The notes: generated from the sequence alone by a model not told the origin. Counted from the first letter of the stretch, positions 6,855 through 15,287 are shown. The stretch is DNA of 30,583 nucleotides from Microcaldota archaeon (GCA_021812105.1 JAKAOQ010000002.1:1-30583); one strand, 5' to 3'. Program-made: numbers and translations.

Positions 6855-7709
6855 TCAGTCACGATACAGCAGGCAGAATCTAGACTCTTCATTTAAGTTT
6901 GTCGTTTCGCTTCGAAGTATCCATTCTTTGGTACCATATCTTACTTTGACCAGTCTATCCGCTTCTGCAAGAATCTTGTTGGTTTCATCTTTGCTCATCT
7001 TGTAATAATTTCCGTCTGTCATGTTTGTGAGCATGTGCTCCACGATCCCCTTCTTCGCTTCCTGCAGACTCATTTTTGCAGGTGTTATCCCGAGCAGGCT
7101 TGGTAGCCCGTGGAGTTCGTTCAGATCTTTTTCTGGTATTCTGAGAAACTTATCTATGCTGGCCGAGTCCCAATCCGCTACGGCCAATACACCGTGGTAG
7201 AAGAATGAGTATTCTGGTTTAATGTTTTGTGCGTGGCCTGCTATGGGCTTGCCATCAACTTTTATCGCGAAATGCTCTCCGATTGAGATCCTGCTTGCGT
7301 CAACGCGTGTTAGCTCTTCTATGCTCTTTATAATCCTCTTCCCGAAATAATTATGCACGCGATCCGCGTACTTTAGTTCTTCATCGCCTTCCAGATAGAC
7401 TCCGGTCACGGTATATGCTATGGCGTTGTCGTCTATGTATATGGGTTTGCCCCCGCTTCTCCTTCTTGATATATCAACGCTTTCTGAATACGCCCCCTCC
7501 TTGATGCACTTTGGGCTGTCAGATATGGATAGGATTATCGCCGGATTCAAAAAATCGAAAAAGCGTATGAAGTTTGTATGCCCCTTTTCCGCTTTTTCTT
7601 TCAGGACTTCATCGATCGCCATGTTTTTTGCTGCGCTGAACCTGTCATAGCCAAAAAAGGCAAACCTTTTATCATCATCCGCGTTCTTTTTCACCACGTT
7701 TAATGTCAT
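6855..7709 (-). CDS. Lipoate-protein ligase A family protein
   Basis: About 284 residues of the biotin/lipoate A/B protein ligase (LplA) fold, which joins a lipoyl group to a lysine of GcvH or a 2-oxoacid dehydrogenase E2. Visible motifs are the substrate loop SRRRSGGKPIYI, the NAIAYTVTG strand, and the catalytic-lysine strand FAIKVDGKPIAGHAQN followed by the YHGVLAV strand. The open frame runs up to 7784 inside the prepilin-peptidase gene. The ATG at 7709 (MTLNVVKKNADD) is the sensible start and avoids that overlap. No lipoylated carrier protein gene is visible in the window. It may be co-transcribed with the prepilin peptidase upstream. Confidence 0.85.
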   Translation of the reverse strand: MTLNVVKKNADDDKRFAFFGYDRFSAAKNMAIDEVLKEKAEKGHTNFIRFFDFLNPAIILSISDSPKCIKEGAYSESVDISRRRSGGKPIYIDDNAIAYTVTGVYLEGDEELKYADRVHNYFGKRIIKSIEELTRVDASRISIGEHFAIKVDGKPIAGHAQNIKPEYSFFYHGVLAVADWDSASIDKFLRIPEKDLNELHGLPSLLGITPAKMSLQEAKKGIVEHMLTNMTDGNYYKMSKDETNKILAEADRLVKVRYGTKEWILRSETTNLNEESRFCLLYRD

Positions 7710-7725
7710 AGTACCACATTTCAGC

Positions 7726-8628
7726 TTACGCGTAGACCAGAAGAGAGGTTGCGAACGGGAGGATGAACAACAGCAAATCCCCAAAAAGCAGTGAGATGCA
7801 CACGCTTATGAATATGGGCAGTGCGAGAGGCATTGCTTTTTTGTATACGGGGAATTTCGTTGTTACTCTCTTCGCCCTCATCTCATTTATCAACGAATCG
7901 TCTACGAGCCTGTTGAATCTCCTGATTTTCCTGCGTGCAGACGCTATTTCTTTGGCGCTCATCAGATTCATGGCTATTATATCGCCAGTCTCAAACTTTT
8001 TGTAGTCTACATATGACACCATGGTAGAGGTTATAGGCTTCTCGAACAGTATTATCAGCATAGAAGTCGCCAGAAGCAGTATAACGAGCGATACCCCCGG
8101 GACGTAGACCCCGAAGAAGTACACCAGCACAGCGAGGAACGCGGCGTAGGAAACCCCTATGGCGAGCGCTTTTACGATGCTTGAACGCGGTATCGATCTG
8201 GTAATAGGAGTTCGGGATGCAAGTTTTGCTCTTGGAAGGTAGTATAACGCCGTTATAACAAACGCTACTATTCCGGTGTTTATAAGCATTGATAGAAGAA
8301 ACGGCATGTTGAACTGAGGGATGTGGTAAAGTAACGGGCTTATCTGTATTGGCAGTATAAGTGAAAGAGCTGCAAATTCCGCTACGTCTGCGGCGCCGAG
8401 CTGGCCGGCCTTGTAAAGCAGATAACCGCCCCCCAGCACCATAAGCGCAAAGGCAGAACTGTACAGTATTGTAACAAGGTTGAGGTAGAGCAGCGTTAGC
8501 AGGAACCCGTAACCTACAGAAGCGTACACGAACACGCTCGGTATGTTCCTCTTATTGAATACATCGAACAGCATGTAGACAAGTGAGAGTATGATCAAAC
8601 TTGCAAGCCTTATATAAAGGAGTTCCAT
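7726..8628 (-). CDS. Type IV prepilin peptidase, A24 family
   Basis: A 300-residue polytopic membrane protein with about seven or eight hydrophobic segments, matching the archaeal prepilin/preflagellin aspartic peptidases (FlaK/EppA/PibD). The first catalytic Asp is D22, in LFDVFNKRNIPS after TM1, the usual Asp...R.IP arrangement. The second is D81, in GAAD (78-81), where the family normally has GxGD. These enzymes cut class III signal peptides at the cytosolic face. A likely substrate, the KGQSSLE protein at 23724-24224, is in this window but unlinked. The middle of the protein (about 215-265) is a charged cytosolic loop, which is unusual for the smallest members. Confidence 0.82.
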   Translation of the reverse strand: MELLYIRLASLIILSLVYMLFDVFNKRNIPSVFVYASVGYGFLLTLLYLNLVTILYSSAFALMVLGGGYLLYKAGQLGAADVAEFAALSLILPIQISPLLYHIPQFNMPFLLSMLINTGIVAFVITALYYLPRAKLASRTPITRSIPRSSIVKALAIGVSYAAFLAVLVYFFGVYVPGVSLVILLLATSMLIILFEKPITSTMVSYVDYKKFETGDIIAMNLMSAKEIASARRKIRRFNRLVDDSLINEMRAKRVTTKFPVYKKAMPLALPIFISVCISLLFGDLLLFILPFATSLLVYA

Positions 8629-8722
8629 CTACGCACCTGTCACAGAGAGTTCGAAGGCATGATTCAGATTATACTTTACTTGAACTATTATATGGGTTTT
8701 GTTGGTCGGCTCTAGGATCTAG

Positions 8723-9733
8723 TTAAACGTATTCTCCAAGGGTGCTACTGTAATTCTGGTTCTTGAGGCCGTGCTCGTAGGTAACTTTCTCTATTCTTGA
8801 CGAGACAACCCTCATGACATGATTGTCAAACATGTCATATTTCTCGATTAATTGGCGCAAGAAAGGGACGACCAGCGAAATGCTATCGTCTTGGTATACT
8901 ATGTGCTTTGGTATGGTGGTGTGTCGTTCGCTTCCCGGTACCGGTTCGTTCCTTTCACTGACAAGGCTATAAGATTCAAAAAATTTTGGAGCGACAAAGA
9001 ACAGATAGTCGGTACCATAATTTTCCCTAAGATAATCACGAATTCCCTTAAACGATTGTTCTATATTATTGCTTTTGGCGTAGGATTTTTTGAACTCCTC
9101 GTTTACGCGTTTGTTTTCGGGCTGATCTGTATCGTCTTCCATTACATGCAATACCCCAACAAACTCCTCGCTCTCCCTCTTGTATTTGTATATGTAGACA
9201 GGATATATCTGGGTATTAGAGGGATCTGTCTCCGTATCCGGTGGATTGCCGATTACGGCCAGGTCCTCGTGATAGTTGTCCCCGGCACCCTTGCTGGTCC
9301 CTCCTATTACCATGGTCTTCTGCGTAACCTGTTTCCCTATTTCCAGGTCTACCTGCTCTGTATAAGCAACTGACGAGTTCTGTAAATTTTCGGAGAAACC
9401 GAGAGCGAGATAGAAGTTGTCCCTAGTCTTATCTTTTGTAGCAAACATCTGTCTTTTTTTTTCTATAGGTGTGCGCTTTTTGATTTCGCTCCCTCCAACC
9501 TCTATGTGCTCTACTTCCCTGAAAAGGTAGTAGCTTGGGGTCTCCTTTATGACTCCGGCTTTGATTACGTCGGACACCGTAGGTGCACTTGTTATCTGCT
9601 GCGTAATTTTAGCTACGGCCTTTATGTCGGGGATCCTTTCCTCTGCTCTAATCCCGTTGAATATATTGGTCTTGTAGTCCTCATCCCTAAGGGTCTCGTC
9701 TATAGATCGCCTAATATCCACCCAAAGCACCAT
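8723..9733 (-). CDS. Orphan protein of unknown function
   Basis: About 336 residues; no family recognised. It has no signal peptide or membrane segment, is mixed alpha/beta, and is rich in charged residues. Distinct patches are a Gly-rich MVIGGTSKGAGDNYHEDLAV near 145, YPVYIYKYKRESEEFVGVLHVME near 180, and a hydrophobic strand DYLFFVAPKFFE near 245. A TATA-like TTTTATAGCC on the minus strand (9752-9762) is centred about 25 bases before the ATG at 9733, favouring a leaderless message from that ATG rather than the TTG at 9739. It is a single-gene unit. Codon choice is less biased to ATA than in the ribosomal genes, consistent with low expression or acquisition. Confidence 0.7.
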   Translation of the reverse strand: MVLWVDIRRSIDETLRDEDYKTNIFNGIRAEERIPDIKAVAKITQQITSAPTVSDVIKAGVIKETPSYYLFREVEHIEVGGSEIKKRTPIEKKRQMFATKDKTRDNFYLALGFSENLQNSSVAYTEQVDLEIGKQVTQKTMVIGGTSKGAGDNYHEDLAVIGNPPDTETDPSNTQIYPVYIYKYKRESEEFVGVLHVMEDDTDQPENKRVNEEFKKSYAKSNNIEQSFKGIRDYLRENYGTDYLFFVAPKFFESYSLVSERNEPVPGSERHTTIPKHIVYQDDSISLVVPFLRQLIEKYDMFDNHVMRVVSSRIEKVTYEHGLKNQNYSSTLGEYV

Positions 9734-10024
9734 TACCAAATTTTTACTTTAGGCTATAAAAACGTTGTGTCTAATTCGTCAAGAGTGGAACATCGCCGTG
9801 GCGTGTGGCGGGAGACTAGATGAAACAGATAGGAGACGCGATTAGGATGAAAAAGCTCGAAGATTCAAAAAAGAGGCGCCGAAGCATTTCCAAATATATT
9901 TTCTTGAGAATAGAGGATCGGGATAGGAATCTAGTGCTCACAATAAACTTGGTGCCGATACCCTGCAGGATAGGGCTTCGGAATTCAAAAAGGTTTATAA
10001 TAAGATGCTCACAAATTGGTATCG
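9734..10024. other. Divergent promoter region before the MscS gene
   Basis: About 290 bases between two divergent genes. It holds the leaderless minus-strand promoter (TATA at 9752-9762) and the MscS TATA box at 9994-10003 (TTTATAATAA), centred about 26 bases before the ATG at 10025. A 74-codon basic ORF (9820-10044) runs through the MscS promoter and start and is not accepted as a gene. No RNA gene was recognised. Confidence 0.45.
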
Positions 10025-10951
10025 ATGGAGGGGAAAGGTTATAAAAGCATTTCTAGCGGAGAGAGGAATTCGAGGAATCATGTGCTTATGCACATTGCGG
10101 TGCTCATAATAGCAAGCGCCGTCCTAATTGTAATCCTGTATTCGCTTCTTGAATATCTGAATCTGAGCGACAACCTTAAATCGTGGGTGCTCTCTTTGCT
10201 CTCGCTCGTATTCGGCGTTGGCATAACTCTGCTTATATCCAGAGCGATAAAGGAGTATGTAAATGCTAACGGCATAAAGCAGGAGGCAGGCACCATATCG
10301 GTGCTCTTCAGCATTGTTTCCTATACCTTGGTTGTAATAGTTGCATTATACCTTGTACATGTTAATGTTACTGGATTGCTTATAAGCGCCGGTTTTCTTG
10401 GTATAGTTCTAGGCCTAGCGGCGCAGTCTACTCTAGGTAACATATTCTCGGGCATCGCGATGATAATCGCAAAGCCTTTCGAACCGGGTGACTACATAAC
10501 CGTTCAGACGTGGCAGTACAACAAGATGCCTTCTACATACCCGCATGAAGAGTTCATTCCAGGCTATAGCGGAAAGGTATCTAAGATAGGCTTGCTTTAT
10601 ACGGAACTTGTAAGCGATATACACGCACCGCTTTATGTGCCAAACGGCATACTCAACCAGGCACTCGTAATCAACCACCACAGGGCAGCAGAAAAGATAC
10701 TAAGGCTGAAAGTGGAGGTCGGTAGCGATGTCAAGTTTGAAGCGATAAAGAGGCTTATTTCTGTGGAGCTCAAAAAGCATAACGTACGCGCAAACGACAC
10801 CGCGATAGAGATAGAGCACATATCGGGCACAGCCTATGGGATATCGGTCACCGCAAGCATTAAAGACGGCAAAACAGACCTGGAAAAACTCAAGAGCACG
10901 CTACTGAGCAAGATACTCGGATACACAAAGAAAGAGAATGACAAAAATTAA
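10025..10951 (+). CDS. MscS-type mechanosensitive ion channel
   Basis: About 308 residues of the small-conductance mechanosensitive channel family, which opens under membrane tension to release solutes. Three or four hydrophobic segments come first (about 21-45, 52-75, 87-110 and the pore helix 113-135). The pore-lining helix and its sequel carry the MscS signature GLAAQSTLGNIFSG followed by AKPFEPGDYITV. A beta domain and the alpha/beta C-terminal cage domain follow, ending near KKENDKN. A 20-residue insertion between the beta strands (QTWQYNKMPSTYPHEEF) is noticeable. ATG at 10025 is chosen over TTG 10016 because the TATA box at 9994-10003 predicts transcription starting at about 10023. Confidence 0.9.
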   Translation: MEGKGYKSISSGERNSRNHVLMHIAVLIIASAVLIVILYSLLEYLNLSDNLKSWVLSLLSLVFGVGITLLISRAIKEYVNANGIKQEAGTISVLFSIVSYTLVVIVALYLVHVNVTGLLISAGFLGIVLGLAAQSTLGNIFSGIAMIIAKPFEPGDYITVQTWQYNKMPSTYPHEEFIPGYSGKVSKIGLLYTELVSDIHAPLYVPNGILNQALVINHHRAAEKILRLKVEVGSDVKFEAIKRLISVELKKHNVRANDTAIEIEHISGTAYGISVTASIKDGKTDLEKLKSTLLSKILGYTKKENDKN

Positions 10952-11044
10952 CTTGCGGTAGAAAATTACTGAAGACAAAAATGACTGTAGTAGAATAGAA
11001 TAAGGCAGCATTTTGATAGCTTGTATATGACCAAAGATAAGAAT

Positions 11045-11137
11045 TGCCGCTGGTCGGATTTGAACCGACGACATTCCGGTCTTCAGCCGGACGCTCTTTA
11101 GTGTAGCAATTGGACTATCCCACTGAGCTACAGCGGC
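11045..11137 (-). tRNA. tRNA-Phe (anticodon GAA) with D-loop intron
   Basis: On the minus strand: acceptor GCCGCUG/CAGCGGC (seven perfect pairs), D stem GCUC/GAGC, anticodon stem UCCGG/CCGGA around CUGAAGA (anticodon GAA), T stem GUCGG/CCGAC with loop UUCAAAU, discriminator A. CCA is not encoded. The D loop is too long by 21 nt, and removing bases 11098-11118 leaves the standard loop AGUGGGA. A TATA-like element (about 11160-11172) lies 25-30 bases upstream. Splicing must occur before the tRNA can fold normally. Confidence 0.95.
11098..11118 (-). other. 21-nt intron in the D loop of tRNA-Phe, with bulge-helix-bulge
   Basis: The pre-tRNA shows a complete bulge-helix-bulge. The outer helix is the D stem GCUC/GAGC. 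The central 4-bp helix is AGUG (exon 1) with CACU (intron 3' end). The 3-nt bulges are GGA and AAA, and the inner helix is UAG/CUA closing an 8-nt loop. Cutting after the second base of each bulge removes 21 nt and joins exon 1 ...AGUGGG to exon 2 AGAGC... The site lies between tRNA positions 20 and 21, not the canonical 37/38. The structure is read directly from sequence; splicing itself is inferred. Confidence 0.88.
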
Positions 11138-11289
11138 AATATATGGAAGTTGCAACATTGCTATTTATATAGATTTTTATGCCGTTTAAATTTTTCTTGC
11201 AGCTACGATTTAGATCGCGCCTTTTAGATAGGTGTGTTTATACAGTGACCCATCCATAGTATTGCACGACGCACCAATTTTCTACCTGT

Positions 11290-11300
11290 TTTATAAAATA
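11290..11300 (+). promoter_or_regulatory. TATA box of the Hef-like helicase gene
   Basis: TTTATAAAATA is centred about 24 bases before the ATG at 11319, the spacing of a leaderless archaeal message. It decides the start against an in-frame upstream codon at 11232. Confidence 0.6.
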
Positions 11301-11318
11301 TACACAACAATCATTATT

Positions 11319-12875
11319 ATGAGAGATCCGTTTGAATCTCTTGGCCCGTATTTGGACCTTGTGGATACCGGTCAGATCGAGGCTAGGGATTATCAGATAA
11401 ACATTGCGAAGAGCATTTACTCAGGAGCAAATACCCTTGTTGTGCTCCCAACCGGCTTAGGGAAGACGCTGATAGGCATATTCGCAATAGCAAAAGCGCT
11501 TTCTTCAGGCAAGAAAGCGATAATACTGGCTCCTACCAAACCGCTGAGCGAACAGCACTATGCATCGCTTTCAAAGCTGCTAAAGCTCAACGCTTCCGAG
11601 ATTTCAATACTAACGGGCAGCATGCCGGTCAAGGAAAGGAAAGAAAGGGAGGAAAGCGCGAGGGTTATCGCGGCCACGCCGCAGACTATTGCGAACGATC
11701 TCAGGTCGGGCAGGTTCTCGCTCAAGGAATTTGGGCTTATAATTTTTGACGAGTGCCACAGGGCGGTAGGTAGGTACGCGTACACGTACATAGCCGATGA
11801 AGGAAAACTTGGGGGCGTGCAGCTGATTGGCCTTACGGCCTCTCCGGGCAGCGACAGAAAGAAGATAGGCGAACTGGTTAACGTTCTTGGAATAGAGGAT
11901 ATAGAGATAAGAGTTTCTACAGATCCGGATGTTGCTCCGTACGTCATGGGAAAACAGGTAGCGGTAGAGTATGTAGAGAAAGGGAATGTTATAGACTCCA
12001 TACGCGGTATCCTCAAACCAGTAATAGATATTCACATCGGCAATCTTTTCAAGAGGGGCTTGGTCTATACCAGAGACTTCGAAAAATTGCCAAAACGTGT
12101 TCTCCTCGAAGTCGGGGACAACATAAACAAGATACAGGCCGTCAACTACAGGTTTGCAGCTTTCTTCGACTACGTGTACGTGTTGAACCTGGTCCACGCC
12201 TATGACCTGCTCAGCACTGAAGGACTTTACTCGTTCATAAGCTACTTTGACTCGTTGAATGCAAGGGAAAAGAAGAGTAGGGCAGTCAAGAGCATACTGT
12301 CCGACGGAGAGGTTTCCAAGGCGCTGCGACTGGCGAAGGACGCCGAAGCTGATGGCGATGAACATCCGAAGATGTTCAAGCTTGCCGAGATTGTAGGCGG
12401 AACTTTCAGGGGGAAAAGCGTTATAGTGTTCGCGCAGTACAGGTCAACGATAAAGAAAATTGCAGAAGTCCTAGTTAAGAATGGCATAAAGGCTGCGGTA
12501 TTTATAGGGAAGGGCGAGGGAATCACCCAGTCGAAGCAGAAGCAGGTAATAGACGAGTTTCGCAACAGGAATTTTGACGTACTGGTGGCAACCTCGATAG
12601 GCGAGGAGGGACTGGACATACCAAGCGTTGACGCTGTGATCTTCTACGAGCCCATACCCAGCGAGATAAGGAACATACAGAGGAAGGGGAGAGCCGGAAG
12701 GGTTAAGTTCGGAGATGTGGTTATACTTGTCACCGTGGGAACGAAGGACGAGGCGTACCTTATGGTGTCGAGAATAAAGGAGAGGAGGATGAAGGACCTG
12801 GTAATGAAGATGAAGAACGAGCTTGCACACAGGGCACTCTCGGATAGGTACAACAGCAGTCAGCGCAAGTTGTAA
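11319..12875 (+). CDS. Hef-like DEAH/DECH superfamily 2 helicase, no nuclease domain
   Basis: About 518 residues similar to the helicase half of archaeal Hef and eukaryotic FANCM/Mph1, which remodel stalled replication forks. Motif I is LPTGLGKT (44-50), Ia APTKPL (71-76), Ib ATPQT (119-123), II DECH (144-147) and III LTASPG (172-177). An inserted helical domain spans about 200-340. Motifs V (GEEGLDIPSVD) and VI (QRKGRAGR) lie in the second RecA fold. Euryarchaeal Hef adds a C-terminal XPF/ERCC4 nuclease plus HhH; this protein ends soon after motif VI and lacks both. The upstream in-frame extension from 11232 is rejected because of the TATA box at 11290. Confidence 0.87.
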   Translation: MRDPFESLGPYLDLVDTGQIEARDYQINIAKSIYSGANTLVVLPTGLGKTLIGIFAIAKALSSGKKAIILAPTKPLSEQHYASLSKLLKLNASEISILTGSMPVKERKEREESARVIAATPQTIANDLRSGRFSLKEFGLIIFDECHRAVGRYAYTYIADEGKLGGVQLIGLTASPGSDRKKIGELVNVLGIEDIEIRVSTDPDVAPYVMGKQVAVEYVEKGNVIDSIRGILKPVIDIHIGNLFKRGLVYTRDFEKLPKRVLLEVGDNINKIQAVNYRFAAFFDYVYVLNLVHAYDLLSTEGLYSFISYFDSLNAREKKSRAVKSILSDGEVSKALRLAKDAEADGDEHPKMFKLAEIVGGTFRGKSVIVFAQYRSTIKKIAEVLVKNGIKAAVFIGKGEGITQSKQKQVIDEFRNRNFDVLVATSIGEEGLDIPSVDAVIFYEPIPSEIRNIQRKGRAGRVKFGDVVILVTVGTKDEAYLMVSRIKERRMKDLVMKMKNELAHRALSDRYNSSQRKL

Positions 12876-12899
12876 TAATGCCCCAGATACCACTCTGCT

Positions 12900-13901
12900 T
12901 CAATCGGTCCTTAGATACTCGTCTAGGTATTTATCGTAGCTAACATACTCCTTATTCATCGCTGATTGTGAAAAAATAATGTTTGAATCGTGTCCAGGAT
13001 TTTCGTCACCGTACCATAGCGTTTCGCGGATCCATGGCGCGTCTATCGCGAGACGCCTTGAATGGCTGTCCGTGAAGTAATATTTCGTTTCGCACTCCTG
13101 ACATTCGGACCGCTTTATGCTCTTATCCCGTCCTTCCTCCCACACCAGCGGAATGTTGTCAAAAACACACTCGGCCAAAGGCTTGCTAATCTTATCTGGA
13201 ACGGGAAGGTATTTGCGAAGTGTTTTTAGAGGGCCAAGAGACCAGTCAGATGGATTTAGTATTCCGCGCTTCCAGTCTTCTTTTATCTTCTTCTCTTTTT
13301 CTTTCCTTATTCCCTTGAGTGCTATTTCATATCTTGATATTTCTGTACTTATGGCATCCTTTGCCTCCTCGAACGCGTTTTGAACTAGTCCATGTAGATA
13401 TTTCCATTGGGCCGATTCAGGATAGAAGGTTCTCGGTGTGTCTAAAGCGTTTAGCATCGATATAGAGCTGCGGAAGGGATCGGGTGTTTGCGCAAGTTGC
13501 TCTAATCGCACCTCCACCAAACTTAAAACCCCCTTTGCGTCCCCTAAAGACGCGCCATCGAGTAAGGGGTATAGCCTTTTGTCATCAGATTCGGGCAAAA
13601 TAAAACTAAAGTATTTGTTATCTCCCTTATATTGTATGTAGCCCCTTGCGTCTACCTCTACGACGCATTCTTTTGCATACCTGTTCTCCGCGTCCCTGTG
13701 ACCCACTTCCAGGGTGATATAACCAAAACCTTTGTGGTACCAGCTGCATCTTATCTCGGCCCTGTCTCCAGTAACAAAAAGATAGTCATCCTTCCCGCGG
13801 CGGTTATAAATGTCATGCGGGGATTCCAGGTCTACCAAATAAAAAGGTGGTGCAGGCGCCTCTACGTTGTGCAGGTCATGTTTAGCAGTTTCAGAAACCA
13901 T
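12900..13901 (-). CDS. Orphan protein of unknown function
   Basis: About 333 residues; no family recognised. The N-terminal half (to about 125) is beta-rich, with Tyr/Trp-rich strands (CSWYHKGFGYITLEVGHRD). A helical, Lys/Glu-rich segment follows at about 175-215 (ISRYEIALKGIRKEKEKKIKED). The C-terminal third contains one CxxC (SECQECETKYYF) that could be half of a metal site. There are no membrane segments. The open frame begins at GTG 13919, but a minus-strand TATA box (13933-13941, TATAAATAT) predicts a transcript start near 13911, so ATG 13901 is preferred. The C-terminus overhangs nothing; it converges on the helicase gene with about 24 bases between them. Confidence 0.7.
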   Translation of the reverse strand: MVSETAKHDLHNVEAPAPPFYLVDLESPHDIYNRRGKDDYLFVTGDRAEIRCSWYHKGFGYITLEVGHRDAENRYAKECVVEVDARGYIQYKGDNKYFSFILPESDDKRLYPLLDGASLGDAKGVLSLVEVRLEQLAQTPDPFRSSISMLNALDTPRTFYPESAQWKYLHGLVQNAFEEAKDAISTEISRYEIALKGIRKEKEKKIKEDWKRGILNPSDWSLGPLKTLRKYLPVPDKISKPLAECVFDNIPLVWEEGRDKSIKRSECQECETKYYFTDSHSRRLAIDAPWIRETLWYGDENPGHDSNIIFSQSAMNKEYVSYDKYLDEYLRTD

Positions 13902-14156
13902 TGTATCACGGTTTGACACTGACCGCGACGAGATATTTATATGTTTGCGAACACCCGTTTTTGCACCTGAGGTCTAACTTATATTTTATCTCTATTTTGC
14001 ACTTTTGTTGACCATATTTGTGACTTAAAGACGCAAAGCCCGGACACCAATGACATAAGTTTGCCCTGCGGAAGTCAGAGATTTGAAATATATATTTAGC
14101 GGCTTATCCTAATAACACAGAACATACGAGATAGGATTAGTATCGTAAGCGCCATT

Positions 14157-14705
14157 TTATCTTGTATAGTAGAACCTAATCGTATTATCGATTTTGCCGA
14201 CGTTCAATGCACGTCCATCGTATATGCGCAATTCCCACGGCAGGTTGTCCCTCACTTCCAATACAGCCTTCCTGCTTGGCTCGTTAGGCAGATCAAACGC
14301 GAACATCTCGTGCGGCGGATTTACCCACGTATAGCTGGCATAAGCAGCCAATCTCGATGCGAGGATTACTCTTGGATCCTCCTCATAAGGTATCCCCAGT
14401 TTCTCTTTATTGTGATACGCTCTTTCCGCGTGGGTTTTGTAATCATAATCGTAAATTTTAGTCTCCCTTGGAGTGTGTACCTGGCACCCGTTCTTATTAA
14501 AGTGGACGATACTCGCGTATCCGTAGCTCCAGGATATATGTGGATTATTTATGGCTCCAAATTTATCTCTGGTCAATAGATTTTCAAGAACCTCGTTCAT
14601 TCTTGCCGTTCCTTGCTTGATCTTCCTATCCTCGGAATCAAATCCTAATTCTGTAATATCCAGCGTACTGTCATGATTTCTACTAAGAATAGCGAACTTT
14701 GCCAT
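14157..14705 (-). CDS. Orphan protein of unknown function
   Basis: 182 residues; no family recognised. It is soluble, rich in Asn/Tyr/Asp, with SWSYGYASIVHFNKNG near 58, YDYDYKTHAERAYHNKEKLG near 85 and a C-terminal beta pair LRIYDGRALNVGKIDNTIRFYYTR. Alternating hydrophobic strands suggest a small alpha/beta domain. A minus-strand TATA-like element (14736-14745) predicts transcription starting just before the ATG at 14705, a near-leaderless message. It lies in the same direction as the orphan gene at 12900-13901 but with about 255 bases between them, so they are probably separate units. Confidence 0.7.
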   Translation of the reverse strand: MAKFAILSRNHDSTLDITELGFDSEDRKIKQGTARMNEVLENLLTRDKFGAINNPHISWSYGYASIVHFNKNGCQVHTPRETKIYDYDYKTHAERAYHNKEKLGIPYEEDPRVILASRLAAYASYTWVNPPHEMFAFDLPNEPSRKAVLEVRDNLPWELRIYDGRALNVGKIDNTIRFYYTR

Positions 14706-14855
14706 AATACCCCCGTTTTTGTTTAGCTTTACAGTATTATTAAAACTTTGTACCTGGCGTGTAACTTCACACCCTAAGTTTCAGAGTATGGATAAGTATA
14801 GTATAAGCTGATAGGGGAGTATGAAATATATTTTGTACGCAGTTTTTACGCAAAC

Positions 14856-14866
14856 TTATAAAAATA
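14856..14866 (+). promoter_or_regulatory. TATA box of the hjc gene
   Basis: TTATAAAAATA is centred about 37 bases before the GTG at 14898, giving a predicted short leader of about ten bases. Confidence 0.5.
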
Positions 14867-14897
14867 ACCGCTGACGATGTATATCTAAGGCGATGGT

Positions 14898-15287
14898 GTG
14901 GTTCGGAGGTACGACAAGGGCGCAAGAAGTGAGAGAGAGCTGCTGGGGATACTCTACGACAACTCGTTCTCTGTTATGAGGTCTGCTGGGAGCGGCGTAA
15001 ACTCTATCAGCCCGGATATAATAGCGTTCAGGGACAAGAGGGGAGTGGCGTTTGAGTGCAAGGCGTGGAACGGCACGAGCGTATCAATACCCATAGAAAA
15101 ACTTGATACGCTGAAGAGATGGGAGAGCAACACAGGAATGGATACGTACATAGCGTGGAGGGTAAATGGGAAGGGCTGGTTCTTCATCAGCCTTGGCGAG
15201 ATGTCCAGAACGGAAAAAAACTACACCATAACTAGGAGGAAGGCGTTTGAGATCAATAGGCGACTGGATAGACTGCTCGGCACGTAA
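14898..15287 (+). CDS. hjc: Holliday junction resolvase Hjc
   Basis: 129 residues matching archaeal Hjc, a homodimeric nuclease that cleaves four-way DNA junctions in recombination and fork repair. The basic N-terminus (MVRRYDKGARSERELLGILY) holds the conserved Arg and Glu. The nuclease core shows SPDIIAF (Asp near 40) and GVAFECKAW (Glu and Lys near 53-55), the E-x-K metal site of the PD-(D/E)xK superfamily. The length is typical. The start is GTG at 14898; nearby ATG 14893 and GTG 14896 are out of frame. The helicase Hef-like gene lies 2 kb upstream on the same strand but not in one operon. Confidence 0.93.
   Translation: MVRRYDKGARSERELLGILYDNSFSVMRSAGSGVNSISPDIIAFRDKRGVAFECKAWNGTSVSIPIEKLDTLKRWESNTGMDTYIAWRVNGKGWFFISLGEMSRTEKNYTITRRKAFEINRRLDRLLGT

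Noticed and set aside
9820..10044. A 74-codon plus-strand ORF encoding a basic protein, with GGGAG before its ATG.
   Set aside because: It runs through the MscS TATA box and overlaps the MscS start, and its composition does not look like a folded protein. A TATA-like element at 9754 leaves slight doubt.
14107..14138. ATCCTA and TAGGAT forming a 6-bp stem with a loop of about 20 bases, considered as a small RNA.
   Set aside because: The stem is short, the loop unstructured, and no C/D or H/ACA box was seen.
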